From Styela clava (lineage: Eukaryota; Chordata; Ascidiacea; Stolidobranchia; Styelidae), in the NCBI RefSeq assembly GCF_964204865.1, contig NC_135252.1, positions 24,883,383 to 24,947,382 of the forward strand: 64,000 nucleotides of DNA, given 5' to 3'. Below are positions 6,280 to 15,990 of the stretch, piece after piece; position 1 is the stretch's first letter, and every line of letters begins with the position of its first letter. Below the pieces are notes generated by a model that did no database searches, was not told the DNA's origin, and saw only the letters and a program-made list of their open reading frames with translations. Made by a program: the position numbers and the translations under genes.

Positions 6280-6361
6280 TGGCAGCGGTGGGATTCGAAC
6301 CCACGCCATCGAAATGACTGGTGCCTTAAACCAGCGCCTTAGACCGCTCGGCCACGCTACC
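6280..6361 (-). tRNA. tRNA-Leu-AAG: tRNA-Leu (AAG)
   Basis: Consensus copy. Confidence 0.95.
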
Positions 6362-6669
6362 CTGCATATATCAGCGTTGATGTATATTCTATTTTCATCA
6401 ACATATGCAAATAGAATAATATGTATGCAAAGTACGTTGTATAGATGAACCTTAAGCTTAGCATTGCGAGTGGTGAGATTTATGTCTGACAATTAGGAGC
6501 GGATTTCTATCTTTATTTTTTTGTGGTTAGTTTGACTTATTGGGTAAAATTATGAAATAATGAAAGACCTTTTTTGAGTGTATATGCCAGAGGTTGGAAC
6601 GAATTGAAAATATATCCATTAAAACACAAAAGCACCCTGAAAATTTAGTATTGTTTAACAAAAGAAGTC

Positions 6670-6680
6670 TGGAGATTTCC

Positions 6681-6715
<35 letters not shown>

Positions 6716-6731
6716 TATGAGCTACATCCCC
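6670..6731 (-). pseudogene. tRNA-Ala(TGC) lacking T arm
   Basis: An 11-nt deletion removes the T-loop region and B box (GGAGATTTCCCGG on plus). Acceptor ends, D arm and anticodon arm remain. Confidence 0.9.
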
Positions 6732-6740
6732 CATGCGACT

Positions 6741-6794
6741 GTCGGTTTTGAACCAACGCTATCGAAATGACTGGTGCCTTAGACCAGCGCCTAA
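6741..6794 (-). pseudogene. psi-Leu fragment
   Basis: B box mutated (TTTTGAACC on plus). Confidence 0.8.
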
Positions 6795-6882
6795 AAACGG
6801 AATTTGGAATTTTTCATCAAACATTATTAGTTTTCGGGATTTTTCTATTTGAAATATTATATTACAAGTCTTCTCGTGCAAA

Positions 6883-6978
6883 ATGCAGGGTAGCGTGGCC
6901 GAGCGGTCTAAGGCGCTGGTTTAAGGCACCAGTCATTTCGATGGCGTGGGCTCGAATCCCACCGCTGCCAATTTTTGC
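6883..6978 (+). repeat. Inverted 96-bp cassette
   Basis: ATGCAGGG to TTTTTGC on the plus strand is the exact inverse of a standard Leu(AAG) gene with a few bases of 5' flank and its T5 terminator. It sits where the B-half Leu(TAG) should be. The right side resumes in the Ala(TGC) 3' flank. Confidence 0.85.
6889..6970 (+). tRNA. tRNA-Leu-AAG: tRNA-Leu (AAG), inverted copy
   Basis: The only tRNA in the window on the plus strand. All 82 nt are present with anticodon loop TTAAGGC. T54 is C, so the B box reads GGCTCGAATCC. TTTTT follows at once. The usual upstream inverted repeat is absent, so expression would depend on the internal boxes. Confidence 0.9.
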
Positions 6979-7014
6979 ACCCTGAAAATTTAGTATTGTT
7001 TAACAAAAGAAGTC

Positions 7015-7036
7015 TGGAGATGCCGGGCATCGATCA

Positions 7037-7071
<35 letters not shown>

Positions 7072-7087
7072 TATGAGCTACATCCCC
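7015..7087 (-). tRNA. tRNA-Ala-TGC: tRNA-Ala (TGC)
   Basis: One T-stem change (CCGTG) breaks a pair. Lies just right of the inverted cassette. Confidence 0.85.
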
Positions 7088-7096
7088 CATGCGACT

Positions 7097-7150
7097 GGCG
7101 CATTCGAACCAACGCTATCGAAATGACTGGTGCATCAGACCAGCGCCTAA
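7097..7150 (-). pseudogene. psi-Leu fragment
   Basis: More diverged copy (GGCGCATTCG, TGCATCAG on plus). Confidence 0.8.
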
Positions 7151-7256
7151 AACGGAATTTGGAATTCTTCATTAAACATTATTAGTTTTCGGGATTTTTC
7201 TATTTGAAATATTATATTACAAGTCTTCTCGTGGTAACAAATTTTGAAAAAAAAAC

Positions 7257-7338
7257 TGGCAGCGGTGGGATTCGAACCCACGCCATTGAAATGACTGGTG
7301 CCTAAAACCAGCGCCTTAGACCGCTCGGCCACGTTACC
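7257..7338 (-). tRNA. tRNA-Leu-TAG: tRNA-Leu (TAG)
   Basis: Acceptor GGTAACG, a single mismatch at pair 5-68; intermediate between consensus and the 3362 variant. Confidence 0.85.
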
Positions 7339-7646
7339 CTACATATGTCAGCATTAATGTATATTATATTTTCATCAACCTATGCAAATAGAATAATATA
7401 TATGCATACTACGTTGTATAGATGAACCTTAAGCTTAGCAGTGCGAGTGGAGGGATTAATGTCTTACAATTAAGAGCGGATTCATATCTTTAGTTTTTTA
7501 TGGTTATTTTGACTTATTGGTTAAAATTATATATCAATGAAAGACTTTTTCTTAATGTATATGCGAGAGGTTGGAACGAATTGAACATTTTTTAATTCAA
7601 ACACAAAAGCACGCTGGAAATTTGTTATTGCTTAACTAAAGCAATC

Positions 7647-7668
7647 TGGAGATGCCGGGCATCGATCC

Positions 7669-7703
<35 letters not shown>

Positions 7704-7719
7704 TATGAGCTACATCCCC
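7647..7719 (-). tRNA. tRNA-Ala-AGC: tRNA-Ala (AGC), tandem pair
   Basis: Consensus; 12 nt from 7732. Confidence 0.94.
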
Positions 7720-7731
7720 GATGCGACTATG

Positions 7732-7753
7732 TGGATATGCCGGGCATCGATCC

Positions 7754-7788
<35 letters not shown>

Positions 7789-7804
7789 TATGAGCTACAT
7801 CCCC
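7732..7804 (-). tRNA. tRNA-Ala-AGC: tRNA-Ala (AGC), tandem pair
   Basis: One acceptor 3' strand change (CATATCC). Confidence 0.88.
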
Positions 7805-7905
7805 GATGCGACTATGTTTTTCTTCAAACCTTATTAGTTTTTAGGATTTTTTTATTTGAATTAATATATTACAAGTTATCGTGGTATCAAAGTTCGAGCA
7901 AAAAC

Positions 7906-7987
7906 TGGCAGCGGTGGGATTCGAACCCACGCCATCGAAATGACTGGTGCCTTAAACCAGCGCCTTAGACCGCTCGGCCACGCTACC
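7906..7987 (-). tRNA. tRNA-Leu-AAG: tRNA-Leu (AAG)
   Basis: Consensus; discriminator flank CAGTTTTTGC instead of CAATTTTTGC. Confidence 0.95.
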
Positions 7988-8295
7988 CTGCATATATCAG
8001 CGTTGATGTATATTCTATTTTCATCAACATATGCAAATAGAATAATATGTATGCAAAGTACGTTGTATAGATGAACCTTAAGCTTAGCATTGCGAGTGGT
8101 GAGATTTATGTCTGACAATTAGGAGCGGATTTCTATCTTTATTTTTTTGTGGTTAGTTTGACTTATTGGGTAAAATTATGAAATAATGAAAGACCTTTTT
8201 TGAGTGTATATGCCAGAGGTTGGAACGAATTGAAAATATATCCATTAAAACACAAAAGCACCCTGAAAATTTAGTATTGTTTAACAAAAAAAGTC

Positions 8296-8368
8296 TGGAG
8301 ATGCCGGGCATCGATCCCGGTACCTCGCGCATGCAAAGCGCGCGATCTACCATATGAGCTACATCCCC
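8296..8368 (-). tRNA. tRNA-Ala-TGC: tRNA-Ala (TGC)
   Basis: One D-stem change (GATC for GAGC). Confidence 0.87.
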
Positions 8369-8377
8369 CATGCGACT

Positions 8378-8431
8378 GTCGGTTTCGAACCAACGCTATC
8401 GAAATGACTGGTGCCTTAGACCAGCGCCTAA
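8378..8431 (-). pseudogene. psi-Leu fragment
   Basis: Standard 3' Leu fragment. Confidence 0.85.
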
Positions 8432-8537
8432 AAACGGAATTTGGAATTTTTCATCAAACATTATTAGTTTTCGGGATTTTTCTATTTGAAATATTATATT
8501 ACAAGTCTTCTCGTGGTAACAAATTTCGAACAAAAAC

Positions 8538-8619
8538 TGGCAGCGGTGGGATTCGAACCAACGCCATTGAAATGACTGGTGCCTAAAACCAGCGCCTTAG
8601 ACCGCTCGGCCACGCTACC
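8538..8619 (-). tRNA. tRNA-Leu-TAG: tRNA-Leu (TAG), T-stem-defective
   Basis: GTTGG T-stem variant; extra segment follows. Confidence 0.85.
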
Positions 8620-8927
8620 CTCCATATGTCAGCGTTAATGTATATTCTATTTTCATCAACTTATGCAAATAGAATAATATATATGCATACTACGTTGTAT
8701 AGATGAACCTTAAGCTTAGCAGTGCGAGTGGAGGAATTAATGTCTTTTAATTAAGAGCGGATTCATATCTTTAGTTTTTTATGGTTATTTTGACTTATTG
8801 GTTAATATTATAGATCAATGAAAGACTTTTTCTTAGTGTATATGCGAGAGGTTGGAACGAATTGAACATATTTTAATTCAAACACAAAAGCACCCTGGAA
8901 ATTTATTATTGTTTAACAAAAGTAATC

Positions 8928-8949
8928 TGGAGATGCCGGGCATCGATGC

Positions 8950-8984
<35 letters not shown>

Positions 8985-9000
8985 TATGAGCTACATCCCA
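8928..9000 (-). tRNA. tRNA-Ala-AGC: tRNA-Ala (AGC), insert-adjacent
   Basis: T at position 1 and a T-stem change next to the loop (CCGGC). Confidence 0.85.
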
Positions 9001-9425
9001 TCGTGTAGGTAGCGTAGCCGGGCGTTCTGAAACATCTGAAATTTCGTTGACATGTGCAGAGTTTGATGATATTGTTCCCTAGACTCCACGCGTGCCGAGA
9101 CTGCGCTTTCTTTTAACTGTCCGCTTCCAAGTGTCTAGTAGTTTAAAACGTGTGAAATCTTGGTTGTGTATTCTAATCTTCAGTAAACGATAACGGTAAA
9201 ATCGATTCAAAGTTTCAGTGAAAGTAAGTATGACATCAAAAGACTTAACTTTGTTTGTGGAACAGGCTTATCGTTGCAGTTGAGATGCGTGTTGCGATAG
9301 ATTCTCCAGTCGAGGGGCAATCAAGTAAACGCTCCAAAAATCGAAACGCGTTATCACCTCACTCGAACAATCAACGGTCGACGCGACTCGGACCATGATG
9401 TCGCTATAAATTAGAAGACTTATGC
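9001..9425. repeat. Extra segment body (full copy 2)
   Basis: Same length as copy 1. The hairpin right arm is mutated here (GCTCC). Confidence 0.75.
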
Positions 9426-9481
9426 AATCCAGGTACCTCGCGCACGCTAATCGCGCGCTCTACCATATGAGATACATCCCC
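9426..9481 (-). pseudogene. tRNA-Ala 5' fragment
   Basis: Right edge of the extra segment; one D-stem change. Confidence 0.85.
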
Positions 9482-9583
9482 GATGCGACTATGTTTTTCA
9501 TCAAACCTTATTAGTTTTTTAGGATTTTTTTATTTGAATTAATAAATTACAAGTTATCGTGGTATCAAAGTTCGAGCCAAAAT

Positions 9584-9657
9584 TGGCAGCGGTGGGATTC
9601 GAACCCACGCCATCGAAATGACTGGTGCCTTAAACCAGCGCCTTAGACCGCTCGGCC
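9584..9657 (-). pseudogene. tRNA-Leu(AAG) truncated at the 5' end
   Basis: The first ~8 nt (acceptor 5' strand) are missing. It fuses at a shared CC directly to the interior of an Ala(AGC) gene. Confidence 0.9.
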
Positions 9658-9701
9658 TCGCGCATGCTAAGCGCGCGCTCTACCATATGAGCTACATCCC
9701 C
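9656..9701 (-). pseudogene. tRNA-Ala(AGC) 5' part fused to Leu
   Basis: Keeps acceptor 5' strand, D arm and anticodon arm; T arm and 3' acceptor strand are lost. A full B half and spacer are deleted or bypassed at this junction. Confidence 0.9.
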
Positions 9702-9802
9702 GATGCGACTATGTTTTTCATCAAACCTTATTAGTTTTTAGGATTTTTTTATTTGAATTAATATATTACAAGTTATCGTGGTATCAAAGTTCGAGCAAAA
9801 AT

Positions 9803-9884
9803 TGGCAGCGGTGGGATTCGAACCCACGCCATCGAAATGACTGGTGCCTTAAACCAGCGCCTTAGACCGCTCGGCCACGCTACC
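9803..9884 (-). tRNA. tRNA-Leu-AAG: tRNA-Leu (AAG)
   Basis: Consensus copy. Confidence 0.95.
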
Positions 9885-10191
9885 CTGCATATATCAGCGT
9901 TGATGTATATTCTATTTTCATCAACATATGCAAATAGAATAATATGTATGCATAGTACGCTGTATAGATGAACCTTAAGCTTAGCATTGCGAGTGGTGAG
10001 ATTTATGTCGGACAATTAGGAGCGGATTTCTATCTTTATTTTTTGTGGATATTTTGACTTATTGGGTAAAATTATAAAATAATGAAAGACCTTTTTTGAG
10101 TGTATATGCCAGAGGTTGGAACGAATTGAAAATATATCCATTAAAACACAAAAGCACCCTGAAAATTTAGTATTGTTTAACAAAAGAAGTC

Positions 10192-10213
10192 TGGAGATGC
10201 CGGGCATCGATCC

Positions 10214-10248
<35 letters not shown>

Positions 10249-10264
10249 TATGAGCTACATCCCC
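10192..10264 (-). tRNA. tRNA-Ala-TGC: tRNA-Ala (TGC)
   Basis: Consensus copy. Confidence 0.95.
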
Positions 10265-10273
10265 CATGCGACT

Positions 10274-10327
10274 GTCGGTTTCGAACCAACGCTATCGAAA
10301 TGACTGGTGCCTTAGACCAGCGCTTAA
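10274..10327 (-). pseudogene. psi-Leu fragment
   Basis: Standard 3' Leu fragment. Confidence 0.85.
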
Positions 10328-10433
10328 AAACGGAATTTAGAATTTTTCATCAAACATTATTAGTTTTCCGGATTTTTCTATTTGAAATATTATATTACAA
10401 GTCTTCTCGTGGTAACACATTTTTAAAAAAAAC

Positions 10434-10515
10434 TGGCAGCGGTGGGATTCGAACCCACGCCATTGAAATGACTGGTGCCTAAAACCAGCGCCTTAGACCG
10501 CTCGGCCACGCTACC
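10434..10515 (-). tRNA. tRNA-Leu-TAG: tRNA-Leu (TAG)
   Basis: Consensus copy. The next gene to the right is Ala(TGC), so the B half is tandemly repeated here. Confidence 0.95.
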
Positions 10516-10824
10516 CTCCATATGTCAGCGTTAATGTATATTCTATTTTCATCAACTTATGCAAATAGAATAATATATATGCATACTACGTTGTATAGAT
10601 GAACCTTAAGCTTAGCAGTGCGAGTGGAGGGATTATTGTCTTACAATTAAGAGCGGATTCATATCTTTAGTTTTTTATTGGTTGTTTTGACTTATTGGTT
10701 AAAATTATAAAATAATGAAAGACCTTTTTTGAGTGTATATGCCAGAGGTTGGAACGAATTGAAAATATATCCATTAAAACACAAAAGCACCCTGAAAATT
10801 TAGTATTGTTTAACAAAAGAAGTC

Positions 10825-10846
10825 TGGAGATGCCGGGCATCGATCC

Positions 10847-10881
<35 letters not shown>

Positions 10882-10897
10882 TATGAGCTACATCCCC
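10825..10897 (-). tRNA. tRNA-Ala-TGC: tRNA-Ala (TGC)
   Basis: Consensus. Its 3' flank joins spacer B to the A-type flank, a recombinant spacer. Confidence 0.95.
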
Positions 10898-10906
10898 CAT
10901 GCGACT

Positions 10907-10960
10907 GTCGGTTTCGAACCAACGCTATCGAAATGACTGGTGCCTTAGACCAGCGCCTAA
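10907..10960 (-). pseudogene. psi-Leu fragment
   Basis: Standard 3' Leu fragment. Confidence 0.85.
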
Positions 10961-11066
10961 AAACGGAATTTGGAATTTTTCATCAAACATTATTAGTTTT
11001 CGGGATTTTTCTATTTGAAATATTATATTACAAGTCTTCTCGTGGTAACACATTTAAAAAAAAAAC

Positions 11067-11148
11067 TGGCAGCGGTGGGATTCGAACCCACGCCATTGAA
11101 ATGACTGGTGCCTAAAACCAGCGCCTTAGACCGCTCGGCCACGCTACC
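11067..11148 (-). tRNA. tRNA-Leu-TAG: tRNA-Leu (TAG)
   Basis: Consensus copy. Confidence 0.95.
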
Positions 11149-11457
11149 CTCCATATGTCAGCGTTAATGTATATTCTATTTTCATCATTTTATGCAAATA
11201 GAATAATATATATGCATACTACGTTGTATAGATGAACCTTAAGCTTAGCAGTGCGAGTGGAGGGATTATTGTCTTACAATTAAGAGCGGATTCATATCTT
11301 TAGTTTTTTTATGGTTATTTTGACTTATTGGTTAAAATTATAGATCAATGAAAGACTTTTTCTTAGTGTATATGCGAGAGGTTGGAACGAATTGAACATA
11401 TTTTAATTCAAACACAAAAGCACGCTGGAAATTTATAATTGTTTAACAAAAGTAATC

Positions 11458-11479
11458 TGGAGATGCCGGGCATCGATCC

Positions 11480-11514
<35 letters not shown>

Positions 11515-11530
11515 TATGAGCTACATCCCC
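11458..11530 (-). tRNA. tRNA-Ala-AGC: tRNA-Ala (AGC)
   Basis: Consensus copy. Confidence 0.95.
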
Positions 11531-11631
11531 GAAGCGACTATGTTTTTCATCAAACCTTATTAGTTTGTAGGATTTTTTTATTTGAATTAATATATTACAA
11601 GTTATCGTGGTATCAAAGTTCGAGCAAAAAT

Positions 11632-11713
11632 TGGCAGCGGTGGGATTCGAACCCACGCCATCGAAATGACTGGTGCCTTAAACCAGCGCCTTAGACCGCT
11701 CGGCCACGCTACC
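11632..11713 (-). tRNA. tRNA-Leu-AAG: tRNA-Leu (AAG)
   Basis: Consensus copy. Confidence 0.95.
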
Positions 11714-12021
11714 CTGCATATATCAGCGTTGATGTATATTCTATTTTCATCAACATATGCAAATAGAATAATATGTATGCATAGTACGTTGTATAGATGA
11801 ACCTTAAGCTTAGCATTGCGAGTGGTGAGATTTATGTCTGACAATTAGGAGCGGATTTCTATCTTTATTTTTTTGTGGTTAGTTTGACTTATTGGGTAAA
11901 ATTATGAAATAATGAAAGACCTTTTTTGAGTGTATATGCCAGAGGTTGGAACGAATTGAAAATATATCCATTAAAACACAAAAGCACCCTGAAAATTTAG
12001 TATTGTTTAACAAAAGAAGTC

Positions 12022-12030
12022 TGGAGATGC

Positions 12031-12065
<35 letters not shown>

Positions 12066-12081
12066 TATGAGCTACATCCTC
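12022..12081 (-). pseudogene. tRNA-Ala(TGC) lacking T arm
   Basis: 13-nt deletion between CCGG repeats removes the T loop and B box; acceptor also G2 to A. Independent of the similar deletion at 6670. Confidence 0.9.
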
Positions 12082-12090
12082 TACGCGACT

Positions 12091-12144
12091 GTCGGTTTCG
12101 AACCAACGCTATCGAAATGACTGGTACCTTAGACCAGCGCTTAA
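12091..12144 (-). pseudogene. psi-Leu fragment
   Basis: Standard fragment with one change. Confidence 0.85.
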
Positions 12145-12250
12145 AAACGGAATTTGGAATTTTTCATCAAACATTATTAGTTTTCGGGATTTTTCTATTT
12201 GAAATATTATATTACAAGTCTTCTCGTGGTAACACATTTTTAAAAAAAAC

Positions 12251-12332
12251 TGGCAGCGGTGGGATTCGAACCCACGCCATTGAAATGACTGGTGCCTAAA
12301 ACCAGCGCCTTAGACCGCTCGGCCACGCTATC
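12251..12332 (-). tRNA. tRNA-Leu-TAG: tRNA-Leu (TAG)
   Basis: Acceptor G2 to A (GATAGCG). Confidence 0.87.
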
Positions 12333-12640
12333 CTCCATATGTCAGCGTTAATGTATATTCTATTTTCATCAACTTATGCAAATAGAATAATATATATGCA
12401 TACTACGTTGTATAGATGAACCTTAAGCTTAGCAGTGCGAGTGGAGGGATTATTGTCTTACAATTAAGAGCGGATTCATATCTTTAGTTTTTTATGGTTA
12501 TTTTGACTTATTGGTTAAAATTATAAAATAATGAAAGACCTTTTTTGAGTGTATATGCCAGAGGTTGGAACGAATTGAAAATATATCCATTAAAACACAA
12601 AAGCACCCTGAAAATTTAGTATTGTTTAACAAAAGAAGTC

Positions 12641-12662
12641 TGGAGATGCCGGGCATCGATCC

Positions 12663-12697
<35 letters not shown>

Positions 12698-12713
12698 TAT
12701 GAGCTACATCCCC
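12641..12713 (-). tRNA. tRNA-Ala-TGC: tRNA-Ala (TGC)
   Basis: Consensus; follows a B half, as at 10825. Confidence 0.95.
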
Positions 12714-12722
12714 CACGCGACT

Positions 12723-12776
12723 GTCGGTTTCGAACCAACGCTATCGAAATGACTGGTGCCTTAGATCAGCGCCTAA
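12723..12776 (-). pseudogene. psi-Leu fragment
   Basis: Standard 3' Leu fragment. Confidence 0.85.
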
Positions 12777-12882
12777 AAACGGAATTTGGAATTTTTCATC
12801 AAACATTATTAGTTTTCGGGATTTTTCTATTTGAAATATTATATTACAAGTCTTCTCGTGGTAACACATTTTTTAAAAAAAC

Positions 12883-12964
12883 TGGCAGCGGTGGGATTCG
12901 AACCCACGCCATTGAAATGACTGGTGCCTAAAACCAGCGCCTTAGACCGCTCGGCCACGCTACC
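12883..12964 (-). tRNA. tRNA-Leu-TAG: tRNA-Leu (TAG)
   Basis: Consensus copy. Confidence 0.95.
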
Positions 12965-13273
12965 CTCCATATGTCAGCGTTAATGTATATTCTATTTTCA
13001 TCATTTTATGCAAATAGAATAATATATATGCATACTACGTTGTATAGATGAACCTTAAGCTTAGCAGTGCGAGTGGAGGGATTATTGTCTTACAATTAAG
13101 AGCGGATTCATATCTTTAGTTTTTTTATGGTTATTTTGACTTATTGGTTAAAATTATAGATCAATGAAAGACTTTTTCTTAGTGTATATGCGAGAGGTTG
13201 GAACGAATTGAACATATTTTAATTCAAACACAAAAGCACGCTGGAAATTTATAATTGTTTAACAAAAGTAATC

Positions 13274-13295
13274 TGGAGATGCCGGGCATCGATCC

Positions 13296-13328
<33 letters not shown>

Positions 13329-13346
13329 TATATGAGCTACATCCCC
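13274..13346 (-). tRNA. tRNA-Ala-AGC: tRNA-Ala (AGC)
   Basis: One D-loop change at the conserved G18-G19 pair (ATAGTAG). Confidence 0.88.
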
Positions 13347-13447
13347 GATGCGACTATGTTTTTCATCAAACCTTCTTAGTTTTTAGGATTTTTTTATTTG
13401 AATTAATATATTACAAGTTATCGTGGTATCAAAGTTCGAGCAAAAAT

Positions 13448-13529
13448 TGGCAGCGGTGGGATTCGAACCCACGCCATCGAAATGACTGGTGCCTTAAACC
13501 AGCGCCTTAGACCGCTCGGCCACGCTACC
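13448..13529 (-). tRNA. tRNA-Leu-AAG: tRNA-Leu (AAG)
   Basis: Consensus copy. Confidence 0.95.
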
Positions 13530-13837
13530 CTGCATATATCAGCGTTGATGTATATTCTATTTTCATCAACATATGCAAATAGAATAATATGTATGCATAG
13601 TACGTTGTATAGATGAACCTTAAGCTTAGCATTGCGAGTGGTGAGATTTATGTCTGACAATTAGGAGCGGATTTCTATCTTTATTTTTTTGTGGTTAGTT
13701 TGACTTATTGGGTAAAATTATGAAATAATGAAAGACCTTTTTTGAGTGTATATGCCAGAGGTTGGAACGAATTGAAAATATATCCATTAAAACACAAAAG
13801 CACCCTGAAAATTTAGTATTGTTTAACAAAAGAAGTC

Positions 13838-13859
13838 TGGAGATGCCGGGCATCGATCC

Positions 13860-13894
<35 letters not shown>

Positions 13895-13910
13895 TATGAG
13901 CTACATCCTC
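13838..13910 (-). tRNA. tRNA-Ala-TGC: tRNA-Ala (TGC)
   Basis: Acceptor G2 to A (GAGGATG). Confidence 0.87.
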
Positions 13911-13919
13911 CACGCGACT

Positions 13920-13973
13920 GTCGGTTTCGAACCAACGCTATCGAAATGACTGGTACCTTAGACCAGCGCTTAA
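13920..13973 (-). pseudogene. psi-Leu fragment
   Basis: Same change as 12091. Confidence 0.85.
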
Positions 13974-14079
13974 AAACGGAATTTGGAATTTTTCATCAAA
14001 CATTATTAGTTTTCGGGATTTTTCTATTTGAAATATTATATTACAAGTCTTCTCGTGGTAACACATTTTTAAAAAAAAC

Positions 14080-14161
14080 TGGCAGCGGTGGGATTCGAAC
14101 GCACGCCCTTGAAATGACTGGTGCCTAAAACCAGCGCCTTAGACCGCTCGGCCACGCTACC
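14080..14161 (-). tRNA. tRNA-Leu-TAG: tRNA-Leu (TAG)
   Basis: Two changes: T stem (GTGCG) and variable arm (AAGGG). Confidence 0.82.
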
Positions 14162-14469
14162 CTCCATATGTCAGCGTTAATGTATATTCTATTTTCATCA
14201 ACTTATGCAAATAGAATAATATATATGCATACTACGTTGTATAGATGAACCTTAAGCTTAGCAGTGCGAGTGGAGGGATTATTGTCTTACAATTAAGAGC
14301 GGATTCATATCTTTAGTTTTTTATGGTTATTTTGACTTATTGGTTAAAATTATAAAATAATGAAAGACCTTTTTTGAGTGTATATGCCAGAGGTTGGAAC
14401 GAATTGAAAATATATCCATTAAAACACAAAAGCACCCTGAAAATTTAGTATTGTTTAACAAAAGAAGTC

Positions 14470-14491
14470 TGGAGATGCCGGGCATCGATCC

Positions 14492-14526
<35 letters not shown>

Positions 14527-14542
14527 TATGAGCTACATCCCC
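14470..14542 (-). tRNA. tRNA-Ala-TGC: tRNA-Ala (TGC)
   Basis: Consensus copy. Confidence 0.95.
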
Positions 14543-14551
14543 CACGCGACT

Positions 14552-14605
14552 GTCGGTTTCGAACCAACGCTATCGAAATGACTGGTGCCTTAGACCAGCG
14601 CCTAA
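14552..14605 (-). pseudogene. psi-Leu fragment
   Basis: Standard 3' Leu fragment. Confidence 0.85.
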
Positions 14606-14711
14606 AAACGGAATTTGGAATTTTTCATCAAACATTATTAGTTTTCGGGATTTTTCTATTTGAAATATTATATTACAAGTCTTCTCGTGGTAACACATTT
14701 TTTAAAAGAAC

Positions 14712-14793
14712 TGGCAGCGGTGGGATTCGAACCCACGCCATTGAAATGACTGGTGCCTAAAACCAGCGCCTTAGACCGCTCGGCCACGCTACC
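14712..14793 (-). tRNA. tRNA-Leu-TAG: tRNA-Leu (TAG)
   Basis: Consensus gene, but the terminator is interrupted (TTCTTTTAAAA). Confidence 0.92.
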
Positions 14794-15102
14794 CTCCATA
14801 TGTCAGCGTTAATGTATATTCTATTTTCATCATTTTATGCAAATAGAATAATATATATGCATACTACGTTGTATAGATGAACCTTAAGCTTAGCAGTGCG
14901 AGTGGAGGGATTATTGTGTTACAATTAAGAGCGGATTCATATCTTTAGTTTTTTTATGGTTATTTTGACTTATTGGTTAAAATTATAGATCAATGAAAGA
15001 CTTTTTCTTAGTGTATATGCGAGAGGTTGGAACGAATTGAACATATTTTAATTCAAACACAAAAGCACGCTGGAAATTTATAATTGTTTAACAAAAGTAA
15101 TC

Positions 15103-15124
15103 TGGAGATGCCGGGCATCGATCC

Positions 15125-15157
<33 letters not shown>

Positions 15158-15175
15158 TATATGAGCTACATCCCC
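15103..15175 (-). tRNA. tRNA-Ala-AGC: tRNA-Ala (AGC)
   Basis: Same D-loop change as 13274, one 1829-bp block earlier. Confidence 0.88.
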
Positions 15176-15276
15176 GATGCGACTATGTTTTTCATCAAAC
15201 CTTCTTAGTTTTTAGGATTTTTTTATTTGAATTAATATATTACAAGTTATCGTGGTATCAAAGTTCGAGCAAAAAT

Positions 15277-15358
15277 TGGCAGCGGTGGGATTCGAACCCA
15301 CGCCATCGAAATGACTGGTGCCTTAAACCAGCGCCTTAGACCGCTCGGCCACGCTACC
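15277..15358 (-). tRNA. tRNA-Leu-AAG: tRNA-Leu (AAG)
   Basis: Consensus copy. Confidence 0.95.
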
Positions 15359-15666
15359 CTGCATATATCAGCGTTGATGTATATTCTATTTTCATCAACA
15401 TATGCAAATAGAATAATATGTATGCATAGTACGTTGTATAGATGAACCTTAAGCTTAGCATTGCGAGTGGTGAGATTTATGTCTGACAATTAGGAGCGGA
15501 TTTCTATCTTTATTTTTTTGTGGTTAGTTTGACTTATTGGGTAAAATTATGAAATAATGAAAGACCTTTTTTGAGTGTATATGCCAGAGGTTGGAACGAA
15601 TTGAAAATATATCCATTAAAACACAAGAGCACCCTGTAAATTTAGTATTGTTTAACAAAAGAAGTC

Positions 15667-15688
15667 TGGAGATGCCGGGCTTCGATCC

Positions 15689-15723
<35 letters not shown>

Positions 15724-15739
15724 TATGAGCTACATCCCC
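15667..15739 (-). tRNA. tRNA-Ala-TGC: tRNA-Ala (TGC)
   Basis: T-loop final base changed (ATCGAAG); shared with 16864. Confidence 0.9.
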
Positions 15740-15748
15740 CATGCGACT

Positions 15749-15802
15749 GTCGGTTTCGAACCAACGCTATCGAAATGACTGGTGCCTTAGACCAGCGCCT
15801 AA
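15749..15802 (-). pseudogene. psi-Leu fragment
   Basis: Standard 3' Leu fragment. Confidence 0.85.
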
Positions 15803-15908
15803 AAACGGAATTTGGAATTTTTCATCAAACATTATTAGTTTTCGGGATTTTTCTATTTGAAATATTATATTACAAGTCTTCTCGTGGTAACAAATTTTGA
15901 ACAAAAAC

Positions 15909-15990
15909 TGGCAGCGGTGGGATTCGAAACCACGCCATTGAAATGACTGGTGCCTAAAACCAGCGCCTTAGACCGCTCGGCCACGCTACC
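15909..15990 (-). tRNA. tRNA-Leu-TAG: tRNA-Leu (TAG)
   Basis: T-stem change one base away from the common defective type (GTGGT). Confidence 0.85.

Larger units (their letters stand above)
3060..6490. repeat. Triplicated block with Ala(CGC)
   Basis: Three consecutive copies (offsets 1109 and 1221 bp) share Ala(CGC), Leu(TAG) with acceptor GTTAACG, a shortened B spacer and a doubled Ala(AGC). The first copy has lost about 112 bp of spacer A near 4187, which explains the shorter period. Confidence 0.9.
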
